Below, one piece after another: positions 44,658 to 55,236 of a DNA stretch of 64,000 nucleotides. Numbering within the stretch: the first letter of the stretch is position 1; every line of letters starts with the position of its first letter. The position numbers and the translations under genes are program-made. The notes under the pieces are model-generated. The model had not been told where the DNA came from, searched no databases, and saw only the letters and a list, made by a program, of their open reading frames with translations. Source of the DNA: Paraburkholderia tuberum STM678 (GTDB lineage Bacteria > Pseudomonadota > Gammaproteobacteria > Burkholderiales > Burkholderiaceae); assembly GCF_902833905.1 (NCBI RefSeq), contig NZ_CADFGP010000002.1, positions 186,001-250,000 on the forward strand. Reading direction: 5' to 3'.

Positions 44658-45623
44658 ACCGCCGGTGGTGGACATCTGGAGCGACCACCGGATTCCTCCA
44701 GGGGGGAGATCGAGGCGCACATTAGCGCTGAACTTGACGCGGCCGATCTGATCATGCTCGTGGTCAGTTCAGACTTCATGAACTCGGATTACTGCTATGG
44801 CATCGAGATGCAGCGTGCCATGGAGCGTCATCAAGCAGGTTCAGCGATCGTTGTGCCGATAATCGTACGTCCTTGTGACTGGACATCATCGTTGCTTGGC
44901 GGACTCAAGGCACTACCAAAAGATGCCAAGCCGGTAGTCAAATGGCCAACCCTTGGCGATGCGTTCGTCGATATCGTTCAGTCGCTACGCAAGTTGCTCG
45001 CCGCGAAGAACGGAGGCACAACGCGACCTGTTTCCAGCTCTCCTGTACGGCAGTCGTCTGATCAGGTAGCTACTGTCGCGCCGCCGCGCCCGCGATCCGG
45101 CTCGCTGTCCTTACCGCGAGAGTTCCGCGATATTGACCGCGACAACTTTCTCATGGAGGCCTTCGGCTACATTGCCGTTTTTTTTGAGAATTCGCTGGAG
45201 GAGTTAGCTCCGCGTAACCCCGGATATGAAGGCCGGTTCCGTCGCACGTCGGAGACGGGATTTACCGGAACCATCTATCGAGATGGCAAACGGGTGGCGG
45301 GCTGCTACATTCGGATCACGCACTCCTACGGATCACGAGGTCAGATCGGCTATTCCGGAAACGGTAACCCTCAGGACAACAGTTTCAACGAAATCTTAAG
45401 CGTCGAAACCGATGAACAGTCGATGTACCTGAAGGGGATGATGACAAACCGGTCGGGCCGTGAGCAGAAGCTCACGCATGAGGGAGTCGCCGAACAGCTA
45501 TGGCAGCTTTTCATAGAAGGGTTAGATAGGATACGCCTATCTAACCCGTTCTATGGAGATAACGTCAAGTCTGGTGTATGGGCCGTTGATAGCCGGCGAC
45601 GTCAAGCGGCGAGTTTCTGCTGA
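44658..45623 (+). pseudogene. Truncated TIR-domain protein gene (copy 1)
   Basis: The second half of a bacterial TIR domain fused to a ~180-aa C-terminal domain. Just inside the IS edge one frame reads VVDIWSDHRIPPGG; after a run of six G's (44701-44706) the next frame continues EIEAHISAELDAADLIMLVV, SSDFMNSDYCYGIEMQRAM and VVPIIVRPCDWTSSL. A seventh G would join them. TIR domains in bacteria cleave NAD+ or signal in anti-phage defence. The C-terminal part (FLMEAFGYIAVFFENSLEEL, AGCYIRITHSYG) occurs in other TIR proteins, role unknown to me. The N-terminal ~40 residues are lost to the IS3 element, and the far end runs into IS256-type DNA. Non-functional. Confidence 0.75.
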
Positions 45624-46240
45624 CCCGGTTGATCGTCTTGCACCGGTTCGCCGTCCCTGGAGGCAATACCCTCCAGCAACAGCTTGATCTGTTCGGGGCC
45701 GTTAATGCGGCGCCAGGTTTTCTCGGCTTCCTCGATCAGCTTGAATGCCAGGCCGAGGAAGGTTGGTCACGACACGCAGTTGCGCGTCCGCGTAGTGCGG
45801 TGACGCACGGTCGCGAACGTCGATTCGATCGCATTCGTGGTGCGCAAATGCTGCCAGTGCTCGGCCGGGAAGTCGTAAAACGCCAGCAGGCTCTCACGGT
45901 CCTTCTTCAGAGTTTCGGTCGCCTTCGGATATTTCGCCGCGTAGACCGTTACGAAACGATCGAACGCAGCGTACGCGTCCGCACGCGTAGCGGCCATCCA
46001 GATCGCCTGCAGGTCTGCCTTCGCGCGTCCCTGTTGCGACTTCGGCAGCGCGTTGAGCACGTTGCCCATCTTGTGGAACCAGCAGCGCTGGCCGCGTGTC
46101 GCAGGAAACACTTCTTCCAGCGCAGCCCAGAAGCCCATCGCCCCATCGCCGACTGCCAGCAGCGGACCGGCCTGCAAGCCGCGCGCCTTCAGCTCCAGTA
46201 GCAGCTCCTGCCAGGACGCCTTCGACTCGCGATACAGTGC
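45602..46240 (-). pseudogene. IS256-family (mutator-type) transposase remnant
   Basis: The C-terminal two-thirds of a mutator-type transposase: ESKASWQELLLELKARGL, VGDGAMGFWAALEEVFPATR, QRCWFHKMGNVLNALPKS and RTTNAIESTFATVRHRTTRT are family hallmarks. After RTRNCVS a TGA replaces what should be an arginine codon (CGA). The frame then goes on unbroken through PTFLGLAFKLIEEAEKTWRR to a natural-looking end QQKLAA at 45602. Upstream of ~46240 the N-terminal part is missing and the sequence changes. So it is both truncated and carries a nonsense mutation. No matching inverted repeats found. Confidence 0.8.
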
Positions 46241-46430
46241 GGCGACTACAGCAGCCATCAAGGCCCTAGCGCCTCCCCATGAGCGGGCGAACCCCGAAAC
46301 ATGGGCGAGGACCAACGACACGATTACAACGCGCGCACTTCGCGACGGGCTTGACTACGCCGCGGGAAAGCCAGCGCGAAACGGGTAGTTTGTGGCGACT
46401 GCTGTACAAAGGAGGTCGGCGGCCTTGCCA

Positions 46431-46826
46431 TTACAACAGTGTGGCGGAGTGGCCCTGCTTCGTCAGGAGGGACACGGCCTTCCTGTCGAAAGAGATGAAC
46501 CTTTCCCCGCCGAGAAATCGGCCATCCCAGGCAATGATGCCATCGGCAAAATCGCCACCCGCCTCAAGCAAGGCAAGGCCCGCTTCGGCGGCTGGCCGGT
46601 TAGCGACAACATTACGCGTATCCAGCAGCGCGCGGATCGCTACTGCGATATCAGGCTTCGCTACCTTGTATGCGCTACGCAGGACCCAGACCAACTCGCT
46701 CAATGTCTGCAGGCTCACCGCCACCATGTCGGCCGTGTCCAGTAGCGCAGTGGCCTTGTCTGCCTGCTCTTCATCATCGGCGACGATGGCACGCAAAAGG
46801 ACGTTCGTATCAACGGCTATCTTCAT
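46431..46826 (-). CDS. vapC: PIN-domain toxin (VapC family)
   Basis: A 131-aa ribonuclease toxin. The PIN acidic residues are visible: D in MKIAVDTNVLLRAI, E in LQTLSELVWVLRSAY, and D's in GDFADGIIAWDGRFLG and FISFDRKAV. VapC enzymes cut tRNA or rRNA when their antitoxin is degraded. The ATG overlaps the stop of the AbrB-type antitoxin gene (ATGA), so the pair is co-translated. It is the only intact non-transposase unit on the left side of the island and may have helped keep this DNA in place. Confidence 0.87.
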   Translation of the reverse strand: MKIAVDTNVLLRAIVADDEEQADKATALLDTADMVAVSLQTLSELVWVLRSAYKVAKPDIAVAIRALLDTRNVVANRPAAEAGLALLEAGGDFADGIIAWDGRFLGGERFISFDRKAVSLLTKQGHSATLL

Positions 46827-47089
46827 GCCTTACCCGCCCCCGCCTTCGCGCCGGCTTTGGCGATTGCCTCGTCAATCTCCTCGATGGTCAATCTCGCACC
46901 GCTTGTCTTCCCCCTCAGGACGCCCCGCAACTGGTGAAAGGACCCACCGGCCCGCGCGGCCCTGAGCTCGGCCCGGCCGTCAGGCAGCAGATCTACCTCA
47001 ATCCTCTCTCCCGGCTGGATACCCAGATGCTGGAGAACTTCCTTCCGGAACGTCACCTGGCCGCGGGATGTGACAGTTAGCGTGCTCAT
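46823..47089 (-). CDS. vapB: AbrB-type antitoxin (VapB family)
   Basis: An 88-aa antitoxin. The N-terminal swapped-hairpin DNA-binding domain reads STLTVTSRGQVTFRKEVLQH, then LGIQPGERIEVDLLPDGRA, the standard AbrB/MazE pattern. The C-terminal helices (ARLTIEEIDEAIAKAGAKAG) would wrap the toxin. It is expected to neutralise VapC and repress its own promoter. The start at 47089 gives the normal domain opening; in-frame codons further upstream read through the promoter region. It diverges from the LexA-box gene at 47240. Confidence 0.85.
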   Translation of the reverse strand: MSTLTVTSRGQVTFRKEVLQHLGIQPGERIEVDLLPDGRAELRAARAGGSFHQLRGVLRGKTSGARLTIEEIDEAIAKAGAKAGAGKA

Positions 47090-47200
47090 ATCGACTCCAT
47101 CAGATATCGCCATTGTAATGCAAATTTGCATTATTCGCATGGGCGGTGTTGATCGCCCATGTGTCGGCCCAATCTTGCTCTTGCAAGGCACCGACTTTGT

Positions 47201-47224
47201 CGATACTGTATAAAAATACAGTAT
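47201..47224. promoter_or_regulatory. LexA box (SOS operator)
   Basis: A perfect palindrome with arms GATACTGTAT and ATACAGTATC around AAAA. It contains CTG-N10-CAG with the AT-rich centre of the Gram-negative LexA consensus TACTGTATATANATACAGTA. It lies 16 bp before the ATG at 47240 and 112 bp upstream of vapB. SOS control of the small downstream frame is therefore likely; it may also touch vapBC. Confidence 0.8.
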
Positions 47225-47239
47225 CCGAGGGAAGCCATC

Positions 47240-47365
47240 ATGGAGCACCAGATCAGGATCTACACGGAGAGGGACCGGCAGGTACTTGAATGGTTGCGCC
47301 AGCGCGTGGGAGACGCAGCGGTGGCACGAGCCGTCGAGCAATGTGGAGGCACCGTGAAGCCATAA
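47240..47365 (+). CDS. Short SOS-linked protein, probably truncated, 41 aa
   Basis: A 41-aa frame behind the LexA box, with GAGGGAA before its ATG. It reads MEHQIRIYTERDRQVLEWLR then QRVGDAAVARAVEQCGG and ends TVKP. The helix pattern suggests an N-terminal DNA-binding or oligomerisation segment of a longer protein. It stops at a junction where TIR-gene DNA begins, so it was probably cut by a rearrangement. I do not recognise the family with certainty. Confidence 0.5.
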   Translation: MEHQIRIYTERDRQVLEWLRQRVGDAAVARAVEQCGGTVKP

Positions 47366-48245
47366 TGCCGTTGTTCCCGCGTACTTCAAGGGACGAATCT
47401 ATGTCGATCTGTCAGAGCCCGGGCGTTTTGAAGAGGAATACGAACGACTGATTCGATGGGTGTATGACCAGCCACTCTATGTGAAACCACCTCGGGGGAA
47501 AAAGCCGGCTTTTCTGTCCGAAACAACGGCTCTTAGGGTATGCAACCGCTCGGCGAATGAAGCGGGCTCTGGAGGCGTTGCGCGAGGGAAAGGCGGTCGC
47601 CTCTTCCGCGCTTGAGGATTACCTTTCGAGCGCCGCGGCCGACTTTGAGGGACTACGTATCGTCAAACAAACCGGTATGGAGTTTGACGATCAGGTGGTG
47701 ACATCCTTAGAGGCCTTCCTGCCGGTCCGGGACGAACTGCTCGAAGTCATCCAGGCGGTTGCCCGGTATCAGCCAAGCGATGAGAATCTTCGAAAGATCC
47801 ATCGGTTCTTTGAAGAACTCCTCGCATACTACGCACCGCCACCGACCGTGATGCAGTGGACGGATACGGACTTCGACAATTTTGTCTTTATATCGTACGA
47901 ACTCTTCCTGCACACGTTGGCAATCTTCATCGACGCGGAACGGTTCGAGCAGGCGCGCAGCCTGATCGCAACGGATTTTTATGTGGGACGGAACCGAGGC
48001 TTTGGGAATCGATCGATGGTTGCGTCAAACTCGTTCGACGGCGAATTGAAGTCGCTCCAAATGCGAAACAGTCGTCTAAAGTTGGGGAGGCAGTCGGTTC
48101 AGGCAGATCTGCTGCGTGAGCGGTGCAAGTCCGGCCTGGTCCGGTTTGAATCGTTGGCGCAGGCTGACATCGTTTTATATATCTATTTCAAGCGGCAACC
48201 CGATTCGTGGTGGTATCCGCAGACAAGCTTTTTTCTTGGTTGGTC
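47366..48245 (+). pseudogene. Broken TIR-domain protein gene (copy 2)
   Basis: The plus strand first reads VVPAYFKGRIYVDLSEPGRF, then EEEYERLIRWVYDQPLYVKP and PRGKKPAFL. This is the last part of a TIR domain. Near 47512-47520 the frame shifts, then continues KQRLLGYATARRMKRALEAL and onward as a ~230-aa helical domain (SLEAFLPVRDELLEVIQAVA, NFVFISYELFLHTLAIFID, QADIVLYIYFKRQPDSWWYP) of a type that follows some bacterial TIR domains. The first two-thirds of the TIR domain are missing, and the far end runs into ISL3-type DNA at ~48240. If anything is made, it is the piece from the ATG at 47557. It belongs to a different TIR architecture from copy 1. Confidence 0.65.
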
Positions 48246-48841
48246 AGTAAAAAGTGTGGGTGGATGCCGGTGAGATTCTCGCGCCGCTTGAGCAGGCACC
48301 AGCGGGATTTCTTGAGCACCGGCTCGTAGCCGTCGCGAGTCATGCGCCGGGCCTCGTCGGCACGAACTTCGTCGATGGCCTTGTTCATCCTGGCGACGAT
48401 GTGAAAGCGGTCGAGGATATTCAGAGCGTTCGGGCAATGACGCGCGGTCATCTCCAGGTAGGGTTGCCACATGTCCGAGCACACGAATTCGACCTTCTCA
48501 CATAGCGGCTTTCCGATCATGGCAAAGAACTTCGCGAAACTCTCTTTCGTGCGCTCTTGTCCGACCCAGAGCAGTCGCGTAACCTGCTTGAATCCGGAAT
48601 CGGAAAAAGTGAAATGCGGATCGGAAATCAGCGCTGAGATTGCGCCGGCTACTCGAGTCAGGACGTGGAGGTCGACAGTATCGGGGTCGATTTGCATCGC
48701 TTTGAGCGAATCGGCCCTAAAGTTTTGCAAGACACCGTAGTTGGCGTCGAGATTATGCAGAAGAACGAAGAGTTCACGCGCTGCCAACTCCACCTGACGA
48801 GAATAAGCCAAGTGTTCGAATCGCTCCAGATTGAATTCCAT
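48188..48841 (-). pseudogene. Chimeric frame: unknown N-terminal piece joined to an ISL3-family transposase fragment
   Basis: One 217-aa frame made of two unrelated parts. From about residue 88 on it is an ISL3 transposase core: LLWVGQERTKESFAKFF, VEFVCSDMWQPYLEMTARHC, ALNILDRFHIVARMNKAIDE and SRWCLLKRRENLT, broken off before the end. The first ~87 residues (MEFNLERFEHLAYSRQVELA, LLHNLDANYGVLQN, LISDPHFTFSDSGF) are not transposase; they look like the N-terminal half of some other protein with its own start. A deletion or insertion has joined them in frame. Whether the fused frame is expressed is unknown; neither half should work. Confidence 0.6.
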
Positions 48842-49429
48842 ACTTCTTCCCTATAAGCGAAAAACTGAGTAACGCGCGCCATTCGCTTTGTGGCGCGCCG
48901 AAGGCGTCAAGTTGGTAGCTGATGTGTCAGTACACACGCGCTGCACCGGATGCGCTCTACGAAGTTAAGCGTGACGCCGCGCTTCTTCTACTCCGGATGA
49001 CAATGCCCGGAGAACGGTGCGTCTCGCTCGCTCTCGGCACACCGCAGGAATCGCTTAGCCGCGTGCCACAAATACAGCATGAAATGCAGGGGTCTGTGCA
49101 ACCGCAGAAGTTGCGCGGCCGCGACTTTTTTTGACATCGCATATTGGTCCCAGAACATTTAACCTATGCGGGAGCCATACAGGTGTCGGCCGAAGCGGCT
49201 AGTAGCCGTCGCCACACATCGAGCACGCAGGGTGCAAAAAGGAAAATCATGATTGCTGGAGCCGACAAAAGGCCCAAACGTTACGCACCCCGCTGGCGCA
49301 ATCCAGTCATCGTGGTCAGTTCGGTTAATGTACTGTTCACCGCGCATGCTTTGAATAGTAAAATTTCTATACTTATCCGTATGCTACGATGGACTAGGTC
49401 GGCACCTCTTGATGCCTAGTTCGGCGAGC
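48842..49429. other. Intergenic stretch in the mobile island; no recognisable gene
   Basis: These 588 bases contain short open stretches but none with convincing codon use or family resemblance. A TTGACA (49130-49135) lies after a T run, and AT-rich DNA at 49340-49390 precedes the IS6 element. I read it as decayed flanking DNA of several insertions. Confidence 0.45.
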
Positions 49430-49489
49430 GGTATTGTCAACTTGTTGAAGGGCGCGCAGGCGACATCACTCAACATAAGGATCACCAAT

Positions 49490-49993
49490 TTATGCGGCAA
49501 CGCGATCCAGCATCGGATTGCCCGTTACCGTTTCCCACGCCTTGAACGCATGCTTGCGGGCCTGCCGTTTCTGTTGCGCGTTCGCGTTGTAGCGGCAGTG
49601 CATGAACAGGTTGCTTACCTGAGCATGGACCGACGTGAATCGTTGTAGATGGCGCGCCGACTTGAAGCGGCGCATCACCTTCTGGCGCACGCGTGTGGGC
49701 TGGTGGGAATTCTCCGCCCGGTTGTTCAGTCCTTTGTGTTGCCGATGCTCGACGTTCAGGCCCAGTTCGTTGTTCGCCGCCGCGTAGCTGCGCAGCTTGT
49801 CCGTGACGATCACGCGTGGGCAGCCGTGGCGCCTGAGCAGCTTGCGCACGCCCCGAAGGAAGTCCCCTTGGGGGATCAGCCGTTTGGCCGCCGCCTTGTC
49901 GCGGCGGCTCTGCACCAGCACATCGAGCACTGCGCCGTGTTGATCGACAGCCCGCCACAGCCAATGCTTCCTGCCGTGGATCGTCACGACCAG
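49490..49993 (-). CDS. IS6-family transposase, C-terminal exon
   Basis: Encodes the last ~167 residues of the transposase: LVVTIHGRKHWLWRAVDQHG, VLDVLVQSRRDKAAAKRL, then the second catalytic D in VIVTDKLRSYAAANNELG and the catalytic E in NRAENSHQPTRVRQK. Joined to the exon at 51847-52119 it makes a full 258-aa IS6 enzyme with all three DDE acids, in frame to the codon. On its own it has no start codon. The intron lies directly before it. Confidence 0.82.
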   Translation of the reverse strand: MVVTIHGRKHWLWRAVDQHGAVLDVLVQSRRDKAAAKRLIPQGDFLRGVRKLLRRHGCPRVIVTDKLRSYAAANNELGLNVEHRQHKGLNNRAENSHQPTRVRQKVMRRFKSARHLQRFTSVHAQVSNLFMHCRYNANAQQKRQARKHAFKAWETVTGNPMLDRVAA

Positions 49994-50032
49994 GTAAGTA
50001 GGCCCGGGGGATTTCACCCCGAGCCTCTCGCA

Positions 50033-50066
50033 GAACCGTGCGTAAACCTCTCGATTTACACGGCTC
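50033..50066 (-). ncRNA. Group II intron domain V
   Basis: On the minus strand the 34 bases begin GAGCCGTG and end CACGGTTC, pairing as the outer stem. The inner stem GTAAA-C / G-TTTAC is closed by a CGAGAG-type loop. This is the catalytic domain V shape conserved in all group II introns. A domain VI hairpin (GGCTCGGGG / CCCCCGGGCC) follows directly. Confidence 0.85.
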
Positions 50067-50069
50067 CCG

Positions 50070-51331
50070 TTATCCAACCTTTACCCCCAGAAACTGCCAG
50101 TGCACAAACTGTCGCGGGTACGCCTTCCTCATCTTGTGCAACCACTCGTCGCTACGCCGCTTATGCCGTCGTAGTGTTTTGTACTTGCACCGGGCCCAGC
50201 GTGCGAGCTTGCGGTCCAGATACCGACCGAGCCCCTGCATGGCCGTCCGATAGAAAGCCCCGTAATAGTTCCACCAACCACGTATCGTGGGATTGCATTG
50301 ATCGGCCAGTTCGACCAGTGACCTGAACGTCTGACGAGGTAGCCGCCACCCCCGCACTGTCTGTCTCATCCGTTTCAGGGCATCACGACTCACGCCGGGC
50401 AGAAAGCTCGTTGAGAGCTGCCCAGACCTGGTCATCACCCTTCGCGAACGAAACAGGAAACCCAGAAATGTGAAGGTCACATTCGGGTAGGCTTGAGTAC
50501 GGCTTCGGTCCCTGCAATACACGATGCCTGACTTTTCGGGATGCATCTCCAACCCGCATTCCGCCAGCCGCGAGGCAATGGCATGCATGACCTCCTGCGC
50601 CTGCGCCTCACTGCGGCAGTGGACCACCGCATCATCGGCATAACGCGCAAAGGGACATTGCGGGAGGTGTCGCTGCATCCATGTGTCAAGCGCATAGTGC
50701 ATGAACAGATTCATCAGCATCGGGCTGACCACTCCGCCCTGGGGTGTACCGCGCACCCGTGGCAGTCTCGCTCCGGCCGCAGTCTCGAACGGCGCAGTCA
50801 GCCACCGCTCGATATACAGCAGGATCCAGTCCACCTTGATGTGCCTACGCACCGCCTTGAGCAGGAGGCCATGATCAATCTGATCGAATGCCGCCTTGAT
50901 GTCAAACTCAACAACCCAGTCGTATTTCCAGCAGCGCTCACGCGTTACCGCAACCGCCTGTTTCGCCGATCTCCCAGGCCGGTACCCATAAGAATCTTCA
51001 TGGAATATCGGCTCAAGTATCGGCTCGATCATGAGCTTGACAACCGTCTGGGCCACTCGATCTGACACGGTGGGCACGCCCAGCTTTCTGGTACCACCCT
51101 TGGCTTTCGGTATCTCAACCTGCTTCACCGGTGGCGGGAAATACGAGCCGACGACATCCGGTTCCACAACTTGTACAGATTGCCCGACAGGTGCTGCTCG
51201 AACATGGCGATCGTTTCATCGTCCACGCCTGCAGCACCCCGGTTGGCCCTCACCAGCTGATACGCTTCCCACACCGTGCGCTTCGCAATGCAATACGGTT
51301 TCGTTGAGGTCATGTCACTCATCCCCACCAT
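50070..51331 (-). pseudogene. Group II intron reverse transcriptase/maturase, frameshifted
   Basis: The intron-encoded protein lies in two frames. The first (from 51331) gives TVWEAYQLVRANRGAAGVDD and LSGNLYKLWNRMSS. Near 51148 one G has been lost and the frame changes. The rest continues GSYFPPPVKQVEIPKAKGG, GVPTVSDRVAQTVVKLMIEP, with the RT active site FARYADDAVVHC, and a maturase (domain X) region NPTIRGWWNYYGAFYRTAM. There is no HNH endonuclease domain at the C-terminus, as in some intron classes. Without full-length protein the intron depends on a maturase from another copy, or is stuck. Confidence 0.85.
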
Positions 51332-51846
51332 GCAGGTTGGTGACCTTCGTCAACCGGATAACGCCACCCCTTCGCTCCACCCTCATTACAAGGGCTTCAG
51401 CACTACTACGGGCAGCTCCGCCCCTCGTTGCGGCATCGGTATTCTTCCTTATGGTGTCTGCCATTTGTCATTTCCCTTTGCATCCGCAACAAGGTTCTCA
51501 CGTTCCGTACTGAAGCCTGTGTTGAGCTCATGCCACCTTTACGCCGACTGCCATCAGGTCCGTAAGCAGGTCTCGTCCTGACTGATCCTGGAGCGACGAA
51601 GCGGCTCCAGTTTTGACAGCGCTTTAACACCTTAACGACGCGTCATCGAACGGTTTGCTTTCGCTCATCTTCTCAACACGTACCTGCCACCCTGATGGAT
51701 GACTTTTCCGCGGTCGCTCACCACCACGCCTTTTGAACGCAGCAGCACCGGGCGGTTTGGAGCCTGCTCCTGCAAGCCGACTCCGGGAGGCCAACTCCCA
51801 TCTTCAGTACAGCACCACAAGCTTTCGCTTGTGTTCGTGACACACC

Positions 51847-52119
51847 CTCATCCAGGTGCCACTTGTCGCCGCGACCCGGCGCTGTCGAACGAATACGCTT
51901 CGCGACCGCCAGACCGAACTTCGTCGCCCAGCACCGCACCGTTTCGTACGTAAGCTCGATTCCCCGTGCCGCCAGCATCTCCTCAACCATGCGCAGGCTG
52001 AGCGGGAACCGGTAGTACAGCCACACCGCGTAGCTGATGATGTCCGGCGGAAATCGATAGCCCTTGAACGAAATCGGCGCCTCGGCCGACAGCAAAACGG
52101 AAACGGAAGCTTTCTTCAT
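51847..52119 (-). CDS. IS6-family transposase, N-terminal exon
   Basis: Encodes the first 91 residues of the transposase: MKKASVSVLLSAEAPISFKG, then RFPPDIISYAVWLYYRFPLS, LRMVEEMLAARGIELTYETV (the HTH) and, at the end, DKWHLDE with the first catalytic D. The zinc-free N-terminal form is typical of the IS6 group from Burkholderia-like hosts. Beyond HLDE the same frame reads into intron RNA and is no longer transposase. Confidence 0.82.
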
Positions 52120-52180
52120 GCCCCATTATATTCGTCGACCCCGGCGCCAACTTGACAATACCCTCCACGCGTTGCCGTGT

Positions 52181-53653
<1,473 letters not shown>

Positions 53654-53680
53654 TCAGTTGAACATTCACGCTTGAAACGC

Positions 53681-55183
53681 TCACGCGCTCGCAACACGTG
53701 GGCGCCGGCTCTTGCCGAGCTTCATCATCACGCCATAGACGAGCGCCGCAATGGCGAGCCCCACGAACCACGCATAGGTGTAAATGCTTTTGAACGCATC
53801 GGGCACGGCGGCAAACGCATTCGGGAACGCGACATTGAGAAAGCCCGGCAGGTTCGGCAGCACGCCTGCGATCAGCGCGATCACGGCAGCCGGATTCCAG
53901 CCGTTCGAGTAGGCGTATTCGCCGTTTTCCTCGAACAGCTGGGCCGTGTCGAGGCGTGTGCTGCGAACGAGAAAGTAGTCGACCATCAGGATACCGGCCA
54001 CAGGCCCAAGCAGCGCCGAATAACCGACGAGCCACGTGAAGATGTAGCCCTGGGTGGTGGCAAGGATCTTCCACGGCATCATCACGATGGCGATACCCGC
54101 GGTGATGAGACCGCCCGTCTTGTACGAGATGCCCTTGGGCCAGAGGCTCGAGAAGTCGTAAGCTGGCCCGACGAGATTCGCGGCGAGATTGCAGCACATC
54201 GTGTCCAGTGTGAGGATGATGAGCGCGATGCCCACACCGACGCCCTCCATGCGACTCGTGAGGTCGATCGGGTCCCAGATCGCCCTTCCGTAAATCACAA
54301 CCGTTGCCGAGGTCACGACCACGGAGACCACCGAGAGCAACGCCATCGGAATGGGCAGGCCGATGGCCTGGCCCACGAACTGGTCTTTTTGCGTTTTTGC
54401 GAAACGCGTGAAGTCGGGAATGTTGAGCGCGAGCGTGGCCCAGAAGCCCACCATGGCCGTGAGGCTCGGCCAGAACGTCGCCCAGAAGAGGCCCGCCTTC
54501 TTGCCGCCGGCGGCGAACTGTGACGGTTGCGACAGCATCGAGCCCACGCCGCCTGCCTTCGAACATGCCCACCACACGAGCACTGCGCACATCACCACCT
54601 TGATGGGCGCGGACCAGCTTTCGAGCCAGCGGATCGAATCGGTGCCGTGCAGGATGAAGTACAGCTGGAACACCCAGAAGACGAGGAAACAGCTAGCCTG
54701 TCCGATCGAAATGCCGAGCCACGGCAGTGCGTCGCCCACCAGCGCGTTGTGCGTGAGGATGTTGACGAGCGTGTAGATGGCGCTGCCGCCAAGCCATGAT
54801 TGAATGCCGTACCAGCCGCACGCCACGACGGCGCGCAGCATGGCTGGCAGCTTGGCGCCCTGGGTGCCGAACGACGCTCGCACGAGCACCGCATAAGGAA
54901 TGCCGTACTTCGTACCCGCATGACCGATCAGCAGCATCGGCATGAGCACGATCAGATTGCCGAGCAGCACGGTTAGCACGGCCTGCCATGGCGCCATGCC
55001 CTGCTCGGTGAGGCCGGCGGCGAGCATGTAGGAGGCGATGTTCATCACCATGCCTACCCAAAGTGCCGCGAAGTGATACCAGCGCCATGTGCGCTGCGCA
55101 ACGCCGGTGGGCGCGAGATCATCGTTGTATAGCTCGCTTTCGGCGCGGCGCGCATTGGCGTCAACTGCAAAGGGCTGGCTCAT
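53681..55183 (-). CDS. NCS1-family nucleobase/hydantoin permease
   Basis: A 500-aa inner-membrane carrier with about 12 hydrophobic segments. NCS1 landmarks are the N-terminal LAPTGVAQRTWRWYHFAALW, GHAGTKYGIPYAVLVRASFG (loop and helix 3) and TLALNIPDFTRFAKTQKDQF, where the NIPDFTRFA motif is conserved in Mhp1, the hydantoin carrier, and in allantoin/uracil relatives. It would import uracil, thymine or hydantoins with Na+ or H+. I chose the ATG at 55183 with GGAG upstream; the open frame continues much further but crosses preA out of frame. Placed between preA and hydA, it feeds the pathway encoded around it. Confidence 0.92.
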   Translation of the reverse strand: MSQPFAVDANARRAESELYNDDLAPTGVAQRTWRWYHFAALWVGMVMNIASYMLAAGLTEQGMAPWQAVLTVLLGNLIVLMPMLLIGHAGTKYGIPYAVLVRASFGTQGAKLPAMLRAVVACGWYGIQSWLGGSAIYTLVNILTHNALVGDALPWLGISIGQASCFLVFWVFQLYFILHGTDSIRWLESWSAPIKVVMCAVLVWWACSKAGGVGSMLSQPSQFAAGGKKAGLFWATFWPSLTAMVGFWATLALNIPDFTRFAKTQKDQFVGQAIGLPIPMALLSVVSVVVTSATVVIYGRAIWDPIDLTSRMEGVGVGIALIILTLDTMCCNLAANLVGPAYDFSSLWPKGISYKTGGLITAGIAIVMMPWKILATTQGYIFTWLVGYSALLGPVAGILMVDYFLVRSTRLDTAQLFEENGEYAYSNGWNPAAVIALIAGVLPNLPGFLNVAFPNAFAAVPDAFKSIYTYAWFVGLAIAALVYGVMMKLGKSRRPRVASA

Positions 55184-55236
55184 GAGGTGGGTTCTCCGTG
55201 CTTGTCGTGGGTCCGGCTCGATCCGGCTTCGAAATG

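Larger units (their letters stand above)
49994..51846 (-). mobile_element. Group II intron inside the IS6 transposase gene
   Basis: Read on the minus strand, the intron starts GTGTGTCACG (consensus GUGYG) directly after the transposase codons for HLDE and ends after a domain VI-like hairpin in CCTACTTAC, where the transposase frame resumes. Boundaries are certain to one base. It contains a typical domain V (50033-50066) and an encoded maturase in the middle. Length ~1.85 kb is usual. Precise removal restores the IS6 reading frame, showing that the intron homed into the IS by retrotransposition. Confidence 0.85.
49430..52162 (-). mobile_element. IS6-family insertion sequence interrupted by a group II intron
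   Basis: The ends carry the inverted repeat GGTATTGTCAA-C/G-TTG (49430-49444 and, inverted, 52148-52162). Without the ~1853-base intron the element is ~880 bp, right for IS6. The transposase is encoded on the minus strand in two blocks, 52119-51847 and 49993-49490. The bases flanking the repeats (CGGCGAGC and CTCCACGC) do not match, so the original 8-bp target duplication is gone, suggesting recombination across IS copies. The right end lies 18 bp after the dihydropyrimidinase stop codon. Confidence 0.82.

Noticed and set aside
48922..49419. Short open frames in the spacer before the IS6 element
   Set aside because: No family resemblance, poor codon pattern and no convincing ribosome-binding sites.
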